Shown: positions 13,478 to 15,302 of the stretch, piece by piece
Position numbering within the stretch: position 1 is the stretch's first letter
Layout: every line of letters starts with the position of its first letter
Source of the DNA: JAFAQB01 sp046724555
Lineage (GTDB): Archaea > Thermoproteota > Nitrososphaeria > Nitrososphaerales > Nitrososphaeraceae
Reading direction: 5' to 3'
DNA length: 15,302 bases
Assembly: GCA_046724555.1 (NCBI GenBank)
Contig: JBKOWU010000326.1
Location: 1-15,302, forward strand
Translations under genes and position numbers: made by a program
The notes under the pieces: generated by a model
The model's database searches: none
What the model saw: the letters and a program-made list of their open reading frames with translations, nothing else
What the model was told of the DNA's origin: nothing

Positions 13478-13910
13478 ATGAAAAAGTCTTTGGATATTAG
13501 GAGATATCTATACAATAAAGATTAGCGGCGATGAAACGCAGGGAAGATATAGTGTATGGGAAATTGAAGTAGCTCCCAATAATGGACCTCTACTTCACAA
13601 GCATTCAATGGAAGATGAGGCATTTTATGTATTGGAAGGGGATTTTTCATTTCCATATGGTAACAGTAAAAATAAACACGCTGGTAAGGGACAGTTCAGA
13701 TATGTTCCAAAAGAGGAGTTCCACGCATACAAGAATATTGGCAGCCCTTTTGGAAAGTTGCTGTTAATCATCCCTCCACCGCAGTTAGAAAAGTTCTTTA
13801 ATTTGGTTTATTATCATCCTAATCTTACTGCTTTTGAGCCACATTTTGGACATGCATTTTCTCTTAACAATATAACATGGTCAAGGAAAAGACAAAAGAA
13901 CATGGCTTAG
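13478..13910 (+). pseudogene. Cupin-domain protein, frame disrupted at 5' and 3' ends
   Basis: The core is a clear small cupin: LGDIYTIKISGDETQGRYSV, then PLLHKHSMEDEAFYVLEGDF and FHAYKNIGSPFGKLLLIIPP. HKHSMEDEAFYVLEGDF is motif 1 (two His and Glu as metal ligands), and FHAYKN supplies the motif 2 His. The first ATG in the core frame is at 13608, too late, because about 40 residues of good homology precede it. ATG 13478 lies one frame off and would reach the core frame if one A of the A5 run (13481-13485) were absent. At the 3' end the protein finishes in an atypical basic tail, while the overlapping frame from 13877 begins with a tail-like EKTKEHGLEYV. A metal-bound enzyme of unknown substrate is expected if intact. 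Confidence 0.65.
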
Positions 13911-14158
13911 AGTATGTGATTTTAAACGATGATGAATCTGAGCTATGGGAGATCGATTATGACACAGGACATGCTGCAAATGTAAGTGAATATGTACAGC
14001 TTGATTCGCTAAAATATGACAGCATCGTGAAATACTCTGGTAAAATTGAGAATTTTCTCTCAGAACAAAGGGGTTGTAAAAAAATTCATTTTCATGAAAC
14101 AATGGATGTTCAGCCTCGTATGCATATGAAATCTTGTAGTTTTGAAACTCATAGGTAG
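13877..14158 (+). CDS. Hypothetical acidic protein, or displaced cupin tail
   Basis: The frame encodes 93 residues starting MVKEKTKEHGLEYVILNDDE and overlaps the cupin end by 34 bases in another frame. The first 13 residues look like the final helix and strand that follow a cupin domain, so a one-base shift may have separated them from it. The remainder (ELWEIDYDTGHAANVSEY, then LKYDSIVKYSGKIENFLSEQ) is acidic and seems protein-like, but I know no family. Residues 71-93 (HFHETMDVQPRMHM and on) look unrelated, next to the HxlR relic. It is either a real small gene or a stretch of mixed fragments. Confidence 0.35.
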   Translation: MVKEKTKEHGLEYVILNDDESELWEIDYDTGHAANVSEYVQLDSLKYDSIVKYSGKIENFLSEQRGCKKIHFHETMDVQPRMHMKSCSFETHR

Positions 14159-14165
14159 TACACAT

Positions 14166-14234
14166 CTAGATGCCATTTTCATATGGTTAGAGAAATGGAT
14201 AGCTAAATGGGAATCACGGAACAATCGGCATTAG
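14166..14234 (+). pseudogene. Relic of an HxlR gene 3' end
   Basis: Translated, this reads LDAIFIWLEKWIAKWESRNN, nearly the same as the end of the HxlR protein at 6374-6754 (LDAIFIGLDKWIAKWESRNK). The DNA matches closely over about 70 bases and then stops sharply on the left at the codon for Leu105. No upstream part of the gene is present. This is a leftover from a duplication or from a lost paralogue. Confidence 0.7.
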
Positions 14235-14282
14235 TTGTCTAACCTGTGTTAGGATGTATTCTATTATTAGCTTTACATGATA

Positions 14283-14615
14283 TTACGCTTTGAATTTAGC
14301 TACTTGATAATCCTTTCTCACTGGCAATTGCTCAAATGAAGGATTTAGCTTTTTAACTAGGTTAGATAAGAGCTTGTTTTCTGGTTTATAAAAAGAATCC
14401 ATATCTTCTCTTCTTTCCCATAATGTAAGTACAATGGATTCTCGAATATCTTCCAAGTCATCCATTAGCATAAATCCTTTCATGCCTGTGGATTCATTTT
14501 TGATTTCTTCAAAGAAGTCTAAAAGCATTTTAGTGATTTCCTCTCTTTTTATGCCTGCTTTTATTCTAACCCTGTTATGCTTAACATATTTTATCGCATT
14601 CTGATCATGTGACAT
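14283..14615 (-). CDS. Antibiotic-biosynthesis-monooxygenase-like (ABM) protein
   Basis: The 110-residue protein fits the dimeric alpha+beta barrel of the ABM group. A first strand (HNRVRIKAGIKREEI) is followed by a helix (LLDFFEEIKNE), then GMKGFMLMDDLEDIRESIVL with the TLWERREDMDSFY block. That TLWES-like stretch, in which the second helix begins, is the best marker. Members include haem-degrading and quinone-oxidising enzymes and many of unknown activity, so no substrate is claimed. The C-terminus (QLPVRKDYQVAKFKA) resembles the usual final strand. A TATA-like CTATAATAAA lies about 38 bases before ATG 14615, giving a short leader. It is on the same strand as the hydrolase, downstream of it. 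Confidence 0.7.
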   Translation of the reverse strand: MSHDQNAIKYVKHNRVRIKAGIKREEITKMLLDFFEEIKNESTGMKGFMLMDDLEDIRESIVLTLWERREDMDSFYKPENKLLSNLVKKLNPSFEQLPVRKDYQVAKFKA

Positions 14616-14717
14616 CTTAGGACTGCTTTATGATATTGGCATTAATGTTTATTATAGTCGATCACGTTGAGTGAAATCGCAACTTAGTATGTAACAATCA
14701 ACCTATATACAAAATCA

Positions 14718-15302
14718 CTAAGCAAAAGAAGAAGCAGAATGTACTAACCATTCTCTTGCTTTTCGAATCTCATTCATTGTTAGCTCATGGCCGCTCTCTT
14801 GCCAACTGAGTGAAATATTGGCTCCCGCTTTTTTGAATAAGCCAAAAAGCTTCTCTACCTCTTGCCTTGAAACTATTGGATCATCAAGTCCAGAAGACAT
14901 GAAGATATGTTTATCGCTAAGATTTGGCAATGTTTGTGGTACAAGTGGAACCATAGCACGAAAAAGGATAGCAGAAGAGAGTATTTCTGGACGAAGCAAT
15001 AGCATACTGGCTGCTATGTTTGCACCATTAGAATATCCTACAGCTATTGTATGTTGCAAATCAAAATCATAAGTTTTCGATGCATCAATTACAAAGTCCG
15101 CTAGCTCATTTGTACGGAATTTCAAATCTTCCAAATCAAAGACTCCTTCTGCTAGTCTGCGAAAGAATCTGGGTGTAGTGCCATTCTCTAATACTTTTCC
15201 TCTGGGACTAAGTATTGCTGCACTTTTATCTAGCTCGTATGCCAATGGAATTAGATCTTGTTCGTTTCCTCCAGTACCGTGAAGTAAGAGAAAAGTTGTA
15301 AA
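14718..15302 (-). CDS. Alpha/beta hydrolase (carboxylesterase/phospholipase type), 5' end cut off
   Basis: The gene enters from beyond the right edge. The visible 194 codons start in FTTFLLLHGTGGNEQDLIPL, whose HGTGG is the oxyanion-hole motif. The nucleophile is in the elbow GYSNG (AVGYSNGANIAAS), the acid is the Asp in SGLDDPIV, and the His is in ESGHELT. RTNELADF and FFRRLAEGVFDLEDL further place it in the YpfH/carboxylesterase group, which acts on short-chain or lysophospholipid-like esters. No signal peptide can be judged, as the N-terminus is missing by perhaps 10-20 residues. A shorter frame from the ATG at 15245 exists but would lack the HGTGG motif, so it is not the start. Confidence 0.88.
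   Translation of the reverse strand, partial: FTTFLLLHGTGGNEQDLIPLAYELDKSAAILSPRGKVLENGTTPRFFRRLAEGVFDLEDLKFRTNELADFVIDASKTYDFDLQHTIAVGYSNGANIAASMLLLRPEILSSAILFRAMVPLVPQTLPNLSDKHIFMSSGLDDPIVSRQEVEKLFGLFKKAGANISLSWQESGHELTMNEIRKAREWLVHSASSFA

Noticed and set aside
13582..13767. 61-codon plus-strand frame inside the cupin
   Set aside because: It is in another frame within the cupin motif region, which clearly codes in the 13608 frame.
13881..14165. 94-codon minus-strand frame
   Set aside because: It is His- and Ser-rich with no domain and runs opposite the plus-strand candidates.
1..15302. CRISPR arrays, tRNA or rRNA genes, insertion sequences
   Set aside because: I found no regularly spaced repeats, no cloverleaf with intact arms and no transposase-like protein.

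Overview
This is about 15.3 kb of AT-rich DNA that looks like an archaeal chromosome. The best fit is an ammonia-oxidising thaumarchaeon (Nitrososphaeria, Nitrososphaerales, perhaps the Nitrosocosmicus group). Three things point that way: TATA boxes about 22-29 bases before many start codons with almost no leader, few Shine-Dalgarno sites, and protein families that I associate with soil thaumarchaea. The lineage is an inference from sequence style, not a database match. No rRNA, tRNA, CRISPR array or intact insertion sequence is visible.

Left part (1-4700): a 57-residue membrane peptide; a PRC-barrel-like gene with an in-frame TGA; a 368-residue protein; a 109-residue helical protein with an HTH gene just upstream; a 53-residue zinc ribbon; a 44-residue small protein; a doubtful Cys-rich peptide; and a CBS-pair protein. 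The 368-residue protein carries at its N-terminus the domain of the gene on its left, and in its helical region a segment alignable with the gene on its right. The three genes therefore look like one dispersed module set.

Middle part (4980-10140): a cytosolic HtrA-type protease with a large inverted repeat before its promoter; a truncated copy of a gene whose fuller copy lies at 8941-9422; an HxlR regulator; a pyridine nucleotide-disulfide oxidoreductase with Asn-rich inserts; a small PRC-like protein; the fuller membrane/helical gene, frameshifted at an A9 run; and a four-helix membrane protein.

Right part (10280-15302): a ferritin-like protein, a likely hidden 42-residue gene on the opposite strand, and a bacterial luciferase-like flavin oxidoreductase of visibly higher GC. 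An 828-base gene-free stretch follows, which can fold into a three-way junction. Then come a DUF1348 protein, a cupin with frame disruptions, a relic of an HxlR 3' end, an antibiotic-biosynthesis-monooxygenase-like protein and a partial alpha/beta hydrolase.

Many products fit redox and stress handling: iron storage, disulfide reduction, flavin chemistry, protein quality control and small-molecule detoxification. Several genes are interrupted by single-base changes, some in A-runs. This is either accessory-gene decay or residual sequencing error, and the sequence alone cannot separate the two.
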